Source: Pardosa pseudoannulata (taxonomy: Eukaryota; Arthropoda; Arachnida; Araneae; Lycosidae). From it: a DNA stretch of 64,000 nucleotides. The notes beneath the pieces were generated by a model that searched no databases, was not told the origin of the DNA, and worked only from the letters and a program-made list of their open reading frames with translations. Positions 51,644 through 63,349 of the stretch are shown piece after piece. The translations under genes and the position numbers were made by a program. The stretch is taken from assembly GCA_032207245.1 (NCBI GenBank), contig CM063508.1, positions 91,023,320-91,087,319 on the forward strand. The letters are read 5' to 3'. Position 1 is the first letter of the stretch, and every line of letters starts with the position of its first letter.

Positions 51644-52489
51644 GTTTGTATTCATATGCATCTTTCTTTTCGCTTCCTTTTTTTAGTTCCGTTTGAAAGA
51701 GTTTTCTTTTTTTTTTTAAAGTTTAATAAGTGTGTGTTTTACTTTATCCAATTAAAACAAACAAAATGTTAGTTCCCATTTTCCAAAAACCCTGTTATGC
51801 ACCCAGAAAAATAGATACAATATATATCTAAGATTATTAACGGTAATTAATTTTTGATAACCGGGAAAAAATTATTGGTTTAGTAATCGACCAATAAGCT
51901 TACCCCAAACCGTTAGCATAGCTTAAATGATCCTTTTATAATATTATAAAAAAAAATTAAATGCTGAAATTTCTCTTTAGAAAACTTTAAAAATTATCCT
52001 ATTTTGAGAAAAATATTAAACAAGCCTCTTCTTCGTTTCTTATTATTCGTCGTGCTCTCCCAAAAAGAAGCAAAAATTTACTTTTTTTTACTTGTTGTTG
52101 TTGCGTTAATCCTTTTAGAGCAAAAATAAATTTTTTCCCACTTTAAATAAGATTCAAAGGATTAGTGACAAACCATTCAGTTCCACTTGGCGCAGACGAT
52201 CTCAGTTTCTGAGGGAAAATCCTTTATATTCTTTTTCTGTTACTCAAGTACCTTTTTATGGTGACAACGGAAAGAGGTAGGACAAAATAAAATAAAATGG
52301 AAAATACTTCGGGTGCATGAGAAAGCAGAAATGGGGAGAGGGGGGGGAGATATGCATATATTCTGCTCGTAGAAGAATTGTGGTGGTGAATTGTAAGGCA
52401 GAGTCACTTGCAGATTTATCTTGAAACCTGATGTTCCCGATAACTTCTTTTAGAATATTTTCTTTTTTGGGGACGACATCTACCTGTTC
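51644..52489. other. AT-rich intron sequence after the second visible exon
   Basis: No gene or repeat family was recognised. A G-run lies at 52339-52347. Confidence 0.5.
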
Positions 52490-55400
52490 TAATGTTGCAG
52501 TGACTTAACAGCAGAACTTTTCTGACATATCTTTATACATATCTATGGAAAGAAATAAAATTTGTGCTGCTATGACTCTTAAAAGATTTTCTGCTTGATT
52601 TAGAGGTTTTGCGATACTAATCAGAAAATTGATGAATTTTGTCTGACGACAATTTTCCCAACACGTTAAAAGTTGTTCTCAATGAACTATTGAGTGACTT
52701 ATTTAAACAGTAAAGTACCAGTTTATTTTATTTTTATGTTTTTAAATAGTTATAGGCTGTTTGATGCCTTTTTAGCCTTCATATGAGGTAATATAAATTA
52801 TATAGATTACAGCATAATTCCTCTTTCATATTATTATACATATGTATGGGATCAAATTTTCTGCTGCTACTACTTTTAGAAGATTGTATGCCTGATCTAA
52901 AGGCTTTGTAATTCTAATTGAAAAATTGATGAATTTTTTCTCTCTCTATAGACAGTTTTCTTAGAAGTTGAAAATTGTTCCCAATGAACCACTGAGTCAC
53001 TTATTTTAGAGGTTTTGCGATACTAATCAGAAAATTGATGAATTTTGTCTGACGACAATTTTCCCAACACGTTAAAAGTTGTTCTCAATGAACTATTGAG
53101 TGACTTATTTAAACAGTAAAGTACCAGTTTATTTTATTTTTATGTTTTTAAATAGTTATTTAGGCTGTTTGATGCATTTTTAGCCTTCATACGGAGGTAA
53201 TATAAAATTATATAGATTAACAGCAGAATTCCTCTGACATATTATTATACATATGTATGGGAAAAAATCAAATTTTCTGTTGCTACTACTTTTAGAAGAT
53301 TGTATGCTTGATCTACAGGCTTTGCAATACTAATTGAAAAATTGATGAATTTTTTCTCTCTCTATCGACAGTTTTCTCAGTATGTAGAAAATTGTCCCCG
53401 ATGAACCAATGAGTCACTTATTTTAGAAGTTTTGCGATACTAATAGGAAAATTGATGAATTTTGTCTGACGACAATTTTCCCAGCACGTTAAAAGATGTT
53501 CTCAATGAACTATTGAGTGACTTATTCTTATTTAAACAGTAAAGTACTAGTTTATTTTATTTTTATGTCTTTAAATAATTATTTAGGCTATTTGATGCAT
53601 TTTTAGCCTTCGTATGGACGTAATATAAAATTATATAGATTAACAGCAGAATTCCTCTGACATATTATTATACATATGTATGGGAAAAAATCAAATTTTC
53701 TGCTGCTACTACTTTTATAAGATTGTATGCCTGATCTAAAGACTTTGTAATACTAATTGAAAAATTGATGAATTTTTTCTCTCTCTATAGACAGTTTTCT
53801 CAGTACGTTGAAAATTGTCCCCGATGAACCATTGAGTCACTTATTTTAGAAGTTTTGCGATACTAATCGGAAAATTGATAAATTTTGTCTGACGACAATT
53901 TTTCCAGTACGTTAAAATATGTTCCCAATGAACTATTGAGTGACTTATTCTTTTTTAAGCAGTAAAGTACTATTTTATTCTATTTTTATGTTTTAAAATA
54001 ATTATTTAGATTATTTAATGCACTTTTAGTCTTCATACAATCATAATATAAAATTATATTGATTAACAGCAGAATTCCTCTGGTATATTATTATACATAT
54101 GTATGGGAAAAAATCAAATTTTCTGCTGCTACTACTTTTAGAAGATTGTATGCCTGATCTAAAGACTTTGCAATACTAATTGAAAAATTGATGAATTTTC
54201 TCTCTCCCTTACGACAGTTTTCTCAGTACGTTGAAAATTGTTCCCAATGAACCACTGAGTCACTTATTTTAGAAATTTTGCGATACTAATCGGAAAATTG
54301 ATAAATTTTGTCTGACAACAATTTTCCCAGCACGTTAAAAGATGTTTCCAATGAACTACTGAGTGACTTATTCTTATTTAAACAGTAAAGTACTAGTTTA
54401 TTTTATTGTTATGTTTTTAAATAATTATTTAGGCTGTTTGATGCATTTTTAGCCTTCATACGGAGGTAATATAAAATTATATAGATAAACAGCAGAATTC
54501 CTCTGACATATTATTTTACATATGTATGGGAAAAAATCAAATTTTCTGCTGCTACTACTTTTAAAATATTGTATGCTTGATCTAGAGGCTTTGCAATACT
54601 AATTGGAAAATTGATGAATTTTCTCTCTCTCTTACGACAATTTTCTCAAGTACGTTGAAAATTGTCCCCATTGAACCACTGAGTCACTTATTTTTATTTA
54701 AACAGTAAAATACTAGTTAGTCTGTATTTTTATGTTCTAAAAATAATTATTAATTCTGTATAATATCTCTTTAAATTTTTATGGATGTAATAAAAAGGGT
54801 TAAAAATACTTCATTTTTTAATATAAGTTACTTATTAAAAAAGTTTTAAAATGTTTTGTTTGTTGACTTTGGCAGAGTTGAAAGTTTTGTCACAGTTTTC
54901 TCAGTACATTGAAAATTGTGTGTAATGTTCTATCGAGATTTTTTCAGAATTATTTTCGGAGAATATTTACCTGTTCTAATGTTGCAGTGACTTACTGTCA
55001 GAATACTTATGACATATCTTTAATACATATCTATGAAAAGATATTAAATTTTGTGTTGCAACGAGTCTTAAAAGATTTTCTGCCTAATCTGGAGACTTTT
55101 CGATACTAATTGGAAAATTGATGAAGTTTGTATCTCTTTGACCAGTTTTCTCAGCACATTGAAAGTTGTCTCCAATAAACCATTTCTGACTCACTTATTT
55201 CTACTCAAATAGTGAAATACTAGTTACTTTGTATTTTAATGTTTTAAAAATAGTTAGTCTAAAAATAATTGTTTTAACATAAGTTACTTATTAAAAAAGT
55301 TAAAAGAATTTTGTCTCTGTCTAATGACAATTTTCTCCGTATATTGAAATATGCCCCTAACGAATATCTTTAAGATTTTGAGGAACAATTTTGGGTGGAA

Positions 55401-56560
55401 ATATTCCTTTAAAGTTACAATGACTTACCATCAGAATATGTCTGACATATATTTAATACATATTTTTACAAACAAATAAAATTTTGTGCTGCAATGACCC
55501 TTAAAAAGATTTTCTGCCTGATCTAGAGGCTTTGTAATAATAATCGAAAAAGGGATGAATGTCATCTTTCTGTAAATTTTAGAATTCTGACGGGACATGA
55601 CAATCTTCAAGGACAGTTGCACCGAATTGAGGTGAAAAACACTCCTGACTGCCCTCTATGTCTTAAGGGAGAGGTTTATGAATTTTAACCACTTGACATT
55701 TTGTGCTTTCGTACGCAGCATTAATTTTTACTTTTTATCCTCAGACTACTTTTCTTCAAAGGCTAATTGATATTGGGCTGCTCTTAGGGAGATACCATAT
55801 ACGGCCCCCTCCCCAACGTAATGTAAAAAAAAAATCTTTCTGAGATGGCATTTTTCTGTCCACATCGAAAGATTTCCCCATGAAATGTTTTTGATGATTT
55901 TTATTTAGCCAGTAAACTACCACTTTCTTTGTATTTTAATGTTTTGAAAATATTTATTTAGTCTGTCATATATATTTTTAACCTTCATACGGACATAATA
56001 AAAAAGGGTTAAAAAGACTTTATTGTTCCTGTTTTAACATATTTTGCTTATTATTATTATTTTTTTTTTTTTTTTTTTTTTTATAATTTACCTATTGACC
56101 TTGGCAGTATTGAAAATTTTGTGTTTGTCTGAAGACATTTTTTTCAGCATATTGAAATTTGACCCTAACAAACCCTTTTTGAGATTTGTGGGAACTATTC
56201 TAGGGGAAAAATCTACCTATTCTAATGTTGCATTGGCCTTACATCATAATCTCTTTGGCATATCATTATACATATCTATGAAAAGGAATAAAATTTTGTG
56301 CTACGACGACCCTTAAAAAGATTATCTACCTGATCTAGAGGATTTGGAATACTAATCGGAAAATTGGTGAATTTTGTCTGTCTGTGACGACAGTTTTCTC
56401 AGCAAATCGAAAAATGTCCCCAAGAAATAGTTTTGAGTCATTTATTCTTAACTAGACAGACTTATTACTTATAAAATACTTTTTTGTTATTTTAATGTTT
56501 TGAAAATAATGATTTAGTCTATTTCATGTATGTGTAAACTTTATACGGACTAATAAAAAA
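52490..56560. repeat. Tandem array of about 422-bp units in the intron between exons 2 and 3
   Basis: Units carry AACAGCAGAATTCCTCTGAC or variants at about 52508, 52811, 53219, 53640, 54063 and 54486, with decayed versions near 55009, 55428 and 56240. Spacing is 408-423 bp in the well-preserved part. Each unit itself holds two related halves (AAATTGATGAATTTT twice, followed by ACGACA and CA[A/C]TGA[A/C]C motifs), so it probably arose by duplication of a shorter unit. Outer units are more diverged than central ones. No coding content. Confidence 0.9.
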
Positions 56561-58107
56561 GAGTTAAAAGACTTCATTGCACATGCTTTCACTTAGGTTA
56601 TGTAATTTTTTTGTTTTTCACCGTTGACCATTTCTTTAGCAGTAATGGAGGCGATTCTCCCAGTCATGTGCTGCAAACAAGATAATTTTTGCTTTATTAT
56701 TCATTGACTGCTTTGAATCCATTTTAAGTTATTTCCTTTTGTTCAACTTCTAATCCGTTAGAATAACAGAGAGGGATAAATTTAAAGTCAAAAGAATGTA
56801 AGTTACATCATAGTTACTTTCATACCTACCATTTATTTTAATAGTACTAAACTCTACAAACTTACTTATTTACCAGTTACATTACTTACAACCCTTTCTT
56901 AAAAATTTTCACGATTTTTGTTTATTTGAACAAAAATGTTTTTAGGAACTTCTTGAGGGAATCTTTCCTAGTACTATTTTCAATTATTTCCTAAATATTT
57001 TTTAAACAACTGTATCTAGATTGTATTCGTTTATATGTAAGAAGAAACTTACATATATTTCCATTAACATTTCATGGTTTGGTGAAAAAAGAGAAGAAAT
57101 TCCTATTTTCCGCTAAACCAAGGGTTGGTAAAATATTTTAGAACTGGACTAGATAATGTTCGGCTTCCAGTTAACAAACTCTAGTGGACATTTTTTTATA
57201 AGGTGTTACTACTCATAAAAATAAATAATGATTTTATTTGTAGGTGGCATTTTCGCATACTTAATGTTATACACACTATTGCTGATGTTTGGATACAAAT
57301 AAAAACATTTTTCTTGAATTTATTATAAAATGGTTAAATTTTTTTCTAATACGAAGACTTCTGAGACGATATTTCATCAAACTGGACTTCGATGTTAGTG
57401 AGATTGTGTGCAAATGGTCATCAGTTAATAATGTCCTATATTACAATTTTTCCATATTTCATTTTAGAAAATGCCTTTTCATATAAATATGGACTCGCAT
57501 ATAATGATAAAAATTGCCGTGGTACTAATTTTGGCCTCATTTATCTTCAGAAAAATATTTATAGAGTTGTATTAGATATATTTCTTTAAATGTAACTTTT
57601 GGCTTGTCAATTTGCAAATAAATCATTTTAGTTGAAAGTTCGACGAAAGCTCTCAAATTGTAGTCAAATGGATTTTGAAACATTGAAATGCCTTTTCCAT
57701 AGCTATCAGTATCCTCAAAGAACATAAGCAATTGTAAAATGCACATATGCAATAGCAAATTGAGAAATAACTTCTTTCAATTAAAGACACGCAAATAGCT
57801 CCACTTGTATTCAATATTCAAAATTTATATTAGATTTGACTAGCAACGCTATCTCATATAATTTACTTGCTATGGGTTGAATCGAAAATATATAGCCGGC
57901 TATATTTAGCCCACGAGTTATAGTTTGTCTGCTCCTGCACTAAATTAAGAACTACAATATACTTCGCTGCCGGAGTTTTTCCTGAAATTTTGGTTTGTAT
58001 GTATATATAATGCAAAGCATTCATGTGTAAAACATTCTTATACAGATATTTATTTATGATCTATGTAGTGCAATTGTTGCTAACTTGTCCGTTGTGTTCC
58101 ATTTCAG
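56561..58107. other. AT-rich intron sequence up to the third visible exon
   Basis: Small open frames near 57289-57758 have no recognisable domain. The branch-point-like TGCTAAC at 58078-58084 and the pyrimidine tract to 58107 belong to the splice site. Confidence 0.5.
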
Positions 58108-58302
58108 GCATACGCCAGCCTTGTATCCTACGACTTCGGCAGGTTTCCGAAGTGCATATTCGGCAGCGTTACCTGTCACCTCAGCAAGTCTACCCCGGTT
58201 TAGTCCCCCTGCGCTCATATCTCCCTACCCGGGCATTTCGCATCCAGCCCTCATTGCAACGGGAGCCAAACAGGAACTTCCTCTGCACCACTCCAATCAC
58301 AG
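58108..58302 (+). CDS. pan: TCF/LEF (pangolin) exon of the Groucho/TLE-binding region
   Basis: The 195-nt exon completes the tryptophan (TG|G) and then reads H-T-P-A-L-Y-P-T-T-S-A-G-F-R-S-A-Y. Further on come R-F-S-P-P, Y-P-G-I-S-H-P-A-L-I and A-K-Q-E-L-P. These align in order with vertebrate TCF7L2 (G-F-R-H-P-Y, R-F-S-P, H-P-G-L, G-I-P-H-P-A-I, V-K-Q-E-P), the region that recruits Groucho/TLE co-repressors. The vertebrate L-V-P-Q motif at the exon start is absent here, replaced by H-T-P-A. The lysine of K-Q-E keeps the K-x-E core of a SUMO site (inference). A strong branch-point-like TGCTAAC lies at 58078-58084, 23 nt before the acceptor TTTCAG. The donor is CACAG|GTAAGA. Entry and exit phases are both 2, so the exon could be skipped in frame. 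Confidence 0.93.
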
Positions 58303-60638
58303 GTAAGAACATCATGAACGGGGATCTGCCGGCCTTCGACAAATGATTTCTTTTGAGATATTATTTGTTTATTTACAATTTGTATTGAAAAAAATCTTAC
58401 CGTACGACTCTAAAAAGACACAGTACCTTTCAAGCTTCCTCTTCGTAACGGTCTACTTTTGAATCAGTAAAAAGTAAAATAATTTTTGATCTAAATAATA
58501 AATGTCTAAATTTTGTAAAAATTATTTAGTTTTGTAAATTGAAGTTATACCGTACGGGAAATACCACAGGAACCACAGGATGGTGTTGGAACAGAACTGC
58601 CTGGGCCAAGCCCTCTAGTTCTGCATTACTGGGAGTTTGGCAATACAACATATGGATGATTTGGCTCGAACATGAAAAAAGTACAGTAAATAAAATAAGG
58701 GAGGGGGTGCTTGAGTTTAGACTGAGAAACAGTAAAGTTAAAGAAGAGAGAAGTGTGCTGGAGATGAGAAGGTTACTTGTTACAGCTTCCAGAGCACATA
58801 ATAAAATAGTAGAAGTACTGTTAAGTTAACAAAATGAGATTATAATTATTTTTATTTTTATTTTTATTTATTTTTTTTTTCCCAAGGGAAAGAAATGAGA
58901 TCAAGTGCGAACGGCACTGTTGAAGAAAGTTGGAGAAAATATGCGATCCAAACGAGAAAATTTAAGCCAATCAAATTAGAGCATATAACCAATGGCAATC
59001 TTAGCATTTGACCCACCAAAGTGTGGCCGCGAGAAGCGATGCTTCAGGAGAAGGATAAGAGAGAGCGTTAAGAGGGGGGAGAAAAACATTAGAGTGGGGC
59101 AGGATCCTGGAGGAACCAATAGAATTTTAGAACGGGGAAATAACTGACGAATAGAATTATTCGTAGTCCTGGGCTAAGATGGCCATCGGTCTTTTGCGAT
59201 TACTAGAGTTTGCATAGTCATATTGAGCTAGTTCTAAGAGATGGTCAATTCTGAGATTTTTATTGAACTTAGTAGCAATAATTTTAAGAAAATTTGGAAG
59301 AGAGGGAATGTTCCAAATTTTCTTATGTACACCAAGTGAAAAAAAATAAAAAAAAAAAGTAGTGAAATATACATACTTGCAAAATATGCTTGGGTATAAT
59401 ATAAATGCCTGGGATAAACTTTGTAAAAATTATTTAGTTTTGCAAAATAAAGTTATACCTTACGGGAAATATATACACCAAGTAAAAAAAGAGAGAGAGA
59501 GAGAGAAATATACATGCCTGCAAAATAACTTTTGGAATGTATATGTCAATTAGAAACTAAACTTTTTATATCAAATAAAAACAAATATCACTGTTACGCT
59601 GAATTAAAATTCTATCATGCGAGCAATGCATTTCATTTTATAGCAAAATAAAAGCTATTTTTTTTTTAATCTTCAATTTCTCAACAGTTTTTATTTATTT
59701 ATTTTAGGTATTAAAATGTCACATATTTTTTAAGTTTTAGTTTACAAAATAAAAGTACTATTTTAATTTCACTTACTTTAAATTATTTTTTAAAAAATAT
59801 ACCACTTGAAATGACAAAACTAATGTTTTAAAAGTTAAACTATGAAATGAATTGAAAAAAAAATATTTTTGATATAGCAGAACTATTTATTTTACGAGGA
59901 ATCTATGAAAAAGTTGTTATAATTAAGATTTTTAGTATCTATTTTGATCTTATTGAAATATAGAAAATTGTATTAGGGTATTTGGGGTTTACGTCCAATT
60001 TCACGGATTTTGCTTTCTTGGTCTGGGAGTATGTACAGTTGTTAATCAACATTTTCCCAACTGGTTAAAATAAAAACCCATTTAAGATCATAAATAAACA
60101 GTTGCGAACATACAGTTTAGAAGTTCAAACTCCTCCTATAATTCGAAATTTCCTTCGAATCCTTCTTTCGTCGAATTTCCTTCTATTTAAATTCTTTCTC
60201 GGTAGTTTTCTTGACTAGTGCTGCCATCTATTATTAAAGAAAATATAAGATAACAATGAATTCTTTTAATAACGAATTTATAAACATTTTGCATGCCTAA
60301 ATATTTTGTATTTTTAAAAGAAAATTTATTACACATGAACTATATTTGATGGTGTAGAAGAAATCCATCTAAAGAAAAAGTTACATAAATACGTATTTTT
60401 AATTACTTATGCTACGTGAATAAATAGTGCTGCCATCTATGATTATAGGAAGAAAACACTTTATTACATATTATTTAATCCTATTGTAGTAAAAGCGTTG
60501 AACAAACTATGGCTCACCAGCCAGATGACAGTCGATGGTTAGCTGTGATTTTTTTTAAACATTAAAATGTTCAATTTAAACTTAAAAGTATAGTTCAAGG
60601 AGTATTCCATATAAGCAAAACAATTTTTTTTAGAAATG
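58303..60638. other. Intron sequence with a less AT-rich block at 58540-59190 and a short duplication
   Basis: TAAAAATTATTTAGTTTTG followed by AAGTTATACC occurs at 58515 and 59425, and an ACACCAAGT-A-rich stretch recurs at 59330 and 59473, so parts are duplicated. The less AT-rich block has a 96-codon frame (58539-58829) with K/R/E-rich composition and no recognised family. It may be an old repeat. A 16-bp sequence TAGTGCTGCCATCTAT occurs at 60216-60231 and 60425-60440. Confidence 0.45.
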
Positions 60639-62045
60639 TTTCATTCTTATCTTTCTGAAAATCTTATGTTTCTAAATACTGCAAGAAACGTTCTATAATA
60701 CATACATTTGGTTTAAAAATGAAATTTAGAAAGTTTTACTAGTAATAAACTGAAACGGGGGCTTTTAACTCCCCTTCTCACAATGAGTAATCTGTTACTG
60801 ATTATGAGGAACTTTTAGAACGGTAGTCGACAGTTCATCTCACGATAATAATTTTCAGTACATATTATTTAAGCCTGAATTTTATGATAAAGTGTAATAA
60901 CTTATCTTTCTGAAAATCTTATATTTCTAAATACTGCAAGGAATGTTCTATAATACATACATTTGTTTTTACAATAAAATTCAGAAAGAGTTGTACTAGT
61001 AAAACTAAAACGGGAGCTTTTAACTTCCCTTCTCACAATGAGTAATCTGTTACTGATTATGAGGAACTTTAAGAATGGTAGTCAACAGTTCATCTCCCTT
61101 CTTTAGAAAAACATTTTCTTTATAAATGTTTCATTCTTATCTTTCTGAAAGTTTTATATTTCTAAATGCTGCAAGAAATGTTCTGTAATACATACATTTG
61201 TTTTTACAATGAAATTCAGAAAGAGTTGTACTAGTCATAAACGGGAGCTTTTAACCTCACTTCTCCAAATGAGTAATCTGTTATTGATTATGAGGAACTT
61301 TTAGAATTTTAGTTAACAACCCATCTCCCTTCTTTAGAAAAACATTTTCTTTATAAATGTTTCATTCTTATCTTTCTGAAAATTTTATATTTCTAAATGC
61401 TGCAAGAAATGTTCTGTAATACATACATTTGTTTTTACAATGAAATTCAGAAAGAGTTGTACTAGTCATAAACGGGAGCTTTTAACCTCACTTCTCCAAA
61501 TGAGTAATCTGTTATTGATTATGAGGAACTTTTAGAATTTTAGTTAACAACCCATCTCCTTTCTTTAGAAAAACATTTTCTTTAGAAATGTTTCATTCTT
61601 ATCTTTCTGAAATTCTTATATTTCTAAGAACTGCAAGGAATGTTCTATAATACTTACATTTGTTTTTACAATAAAATTCAGAAAAAGTTGTACTAGTAAT
61701 AAACTGAAACGGGAGCTTTTAACTTCCCTTCTCACAAGGAGTAATCTGTTATTGATTATGAGGAACTTTTAGAATGGTAGTCAACAGTTCATCTCATTTC
61801 TTTATAAAAACATTTTCTTAAGGAATGTTTCATTCTTATCTTTCTGAAATTCTTATATTTCTAAGAACTGCAAGGAATGTTCTATAATACTTACATTTGT
61901 TTTTACAATAAAATTTAGAAAGAGTTGTACTAGTAGTAAACTGAAATGGGGGCTTTTAACCTCACTTCTCACAATGAGTAATCTGTTATTGACTGTGAGG
62001 AACTTTTAGAATGACAGTCGATAATTCATCTCATGATAATAATTT
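60639..62045. repeat. Tandem array, six units of about 231-237 bp
   Basis: Units beginning TTTCATTCTTATCTTTCTGA start at 60639, 61129, 61360, 61591 and 61828. A sixth unit, at about 60895, lacks the first bases. Each holds TGCAAG[A/G]AATGTTCT, ATACATTTGTTTTTACAAT, AGTTGTACTAGT and GAGTAATCTGTTA. The units at 61129 and 61360 are almost identical, so that duplication is the most recent. Confidence 0.92.
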
Positions 62046-62087
62046 TCAATGCATATTATTTAAGTTTGAATTTTAGGATAAAGTGTA

Positions 62088-62194
62088 ATAAGCTACCAAT
62101 TTTGAGTCCTCTTTTAATATATGTGTCCGTTAGTGTTTGATTAAACACTAACAGGCAAACATATTTAAAAGAGAACTAAAAATTGGTAGCTTAT
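62088..62194. mobile_element. 107-bp near-perfect inverted repeat (foldback MITE or hairpin)
   Basis: The arms of about 53 nt start ATAAGCTACCAATTTT on each strand and meet at 62140/62141. The core GTTAGTGTTTGATTAAACACTAAC-type palindrome is at 62129-62152. Only about seven mismatches or gaps occur between arms by eye. It lies 115 nt upstream of the HMG-box exon. A paralogous stretch near 60880-60905 (AAAGTGTAATAA) lacks it, which supports insertion. Confidence 0.75.
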
Positions 62195-62308
62195 GACTAT
62201 CTTATTTTAGCACGATCATATAGTTTATTGCTACCACTTATTTTCATTAAATATTAGGTTTTTTTAAAGCAATCTTTAATTTGAGAATACTGTTTGTGAT
62301 TTTGGCAG

Positions 62309-62534
62309 GACCTTACCCGAGTATCCTAGCGAGCAAAAGTGCAACCCGAAACCGATGACTCCTGTCAGCCACAGCAACACCAACAGTACGAACAACAGCA
62401 ACACAGAAAAAAGAGTTCACATCAAAAAGCCGCTCAACGCTTTTATGTTGTACATGAAGGAAATGCGAGCCAAAGTAGTTGCTGAATGTACATTGAAAGA
62501 GAGCGCAGCTATCAATCAAATTCTAGGCCGTAGG
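62309..62534 (+). CDS. pan: TCF/LEF (pangolin) exon with first half of the HMG box
   Basis: After completing a split arginine (AG|G), the exon encodes 75 codons. A polar linker starts [11 protein letters not shown], followed by an Asn/Ser/Thr-rich stretch. The HMG DNA-binding box follows: [19 protein letters not shown], then [20 protein letters not shown]. This is essentially the invariant start of the TCF/LEF HMG box, which binds the minor groove of CTTTG-type Wnt response elements and bends DNA. The acceptor is GGCAG at 62304-62308; the donor is AGG|GTGAGT. It ends in phase 0 right after G-R-R, where vertebrate TCF genes also have an intron. The rest of the box (W-H-...) is not in the remaining 1.5 kb, so the gene continues beyond the window. 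Confidence 0.97.
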
Positions 62535-62768
62535 GTGAGTATGCTCAACATAATATCGTATGCTTTCTTCCAAGTTCCAACAATATTGCTGAAATGTTTA
62601 TCATTCTGTCGCTTAAAACATTATTTCAATTGACCATTAGTCTTCAAACTTTGAGTAGATTCGCTAAAATCTAGGATTTCATAGGAACTTATAAAAGATC
62701 CTTAGAACTAAATGCTGTTTAGTGAAATTCCATCCCAAACGTACAAAAACTTTACCGTAAATTAATAT
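62535..62768. other. Start of the intron after the HMG-box exon
   Basis: The frame stays open for 33 codons past the donor but has no HMG sequence. Nothing else was recognised. Confidence 0.55.
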
Positions 62769-62852
62769 TTAACACATTGTATGCGGGACACAACGTACTA
62801 GTACGTTTTCTGACGATTGATACTGGAACTAGTACGGGTTAGTGTTACAGCA

Positions 62853-62930
62853 TGTTTTATTTGTGGGTACAAAAATAACGGTATATACAGGAAAACGAAG
62901 CCGAATGTTCTTGTCTACTACATAGATTCT
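62853..62930 (+). pseudogene. Probable frameshifted cysteine-rich tail of a piggyBac-like transposase
   Basis: One frame reads C-F-I-C-G-Y-K-N-N-G-I-Y-R-K-T-K-P. Two frames on, E-C-S-C-L-L-H-R-F follows from about 62903. C-x2-C, then about 14 residues, then C-x-C is compatible with the start of the piggyBac zinc-binding domain with a frameshift between. Position relative to the transposon end is the same as in elements A-C. Weak by itself. Confidence 0.4.
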
Positions 62931-63054
62931 GAAAAAATTTAGACAAATAAAAACTAGTTTTTACGTCAGTCGATGCGGAACCACAGAACGGGAAGGTGAT
63001 TAAAAAAATAAATTCAGATTTAAAATTAATTTTTTATTTACCCTTGCAAAAATG

Positions 63055-63111
<57 letters not shown>

Positions 63112-63166
63112 TATATATATATAAATATATATATAAATATATATATATATATTATATAAATATATA
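63055..63166. repeat. (TA)n microsatellite inside element D
   Basis: About 50 bp of pure TA, then TAAATATA variants. Confidence 0.96.
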
Positions 63167-63349
63167 TATTTGTTTCATTTGTCTATTTATATATTTGTTT
63201 ATATATTTTAATATAAAATACCAAAAGTTGGTTAAAAAATTAAATAGTTTTCGATCTATTGCGATTTAACTGAATAACTAAATTTACGCGCAAAACGCCC
63301 GCTCCCGGTACAATTCCACTGCGAAATGTACCCATACACAATGTGTTAA

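Larger units (their letters stand above)
62773..63345 (+). mobile_element. TTAA-flanked piggyBac-like element D
   Basis: TTAA (62769-62772 and 63346-63349) flanks inverted ends CACATTGTATGCGGG and CCCATACACAATGTG, which match well. A perfect 16-bp palindrome AACGTACTAGTACGTT lies at 62792-62807, with a half copy (AACTAGTACG) near 62827. A likely cysteine-rich tail remnant follows at 62853. The element (573 bp) also contains a (TA)n tract. Ends start CAC rather than CCC, so this is a different family with the same layout as A and B. Confidence 0.75.

Noticed and set aside
58539..58829. 96-codon frame as a separate gene or cassette exon
   Set aside because: No family resemblance and no TCF similarity; parts of the surrounding sequence are duplicated at 59420, suggesting a repeat.
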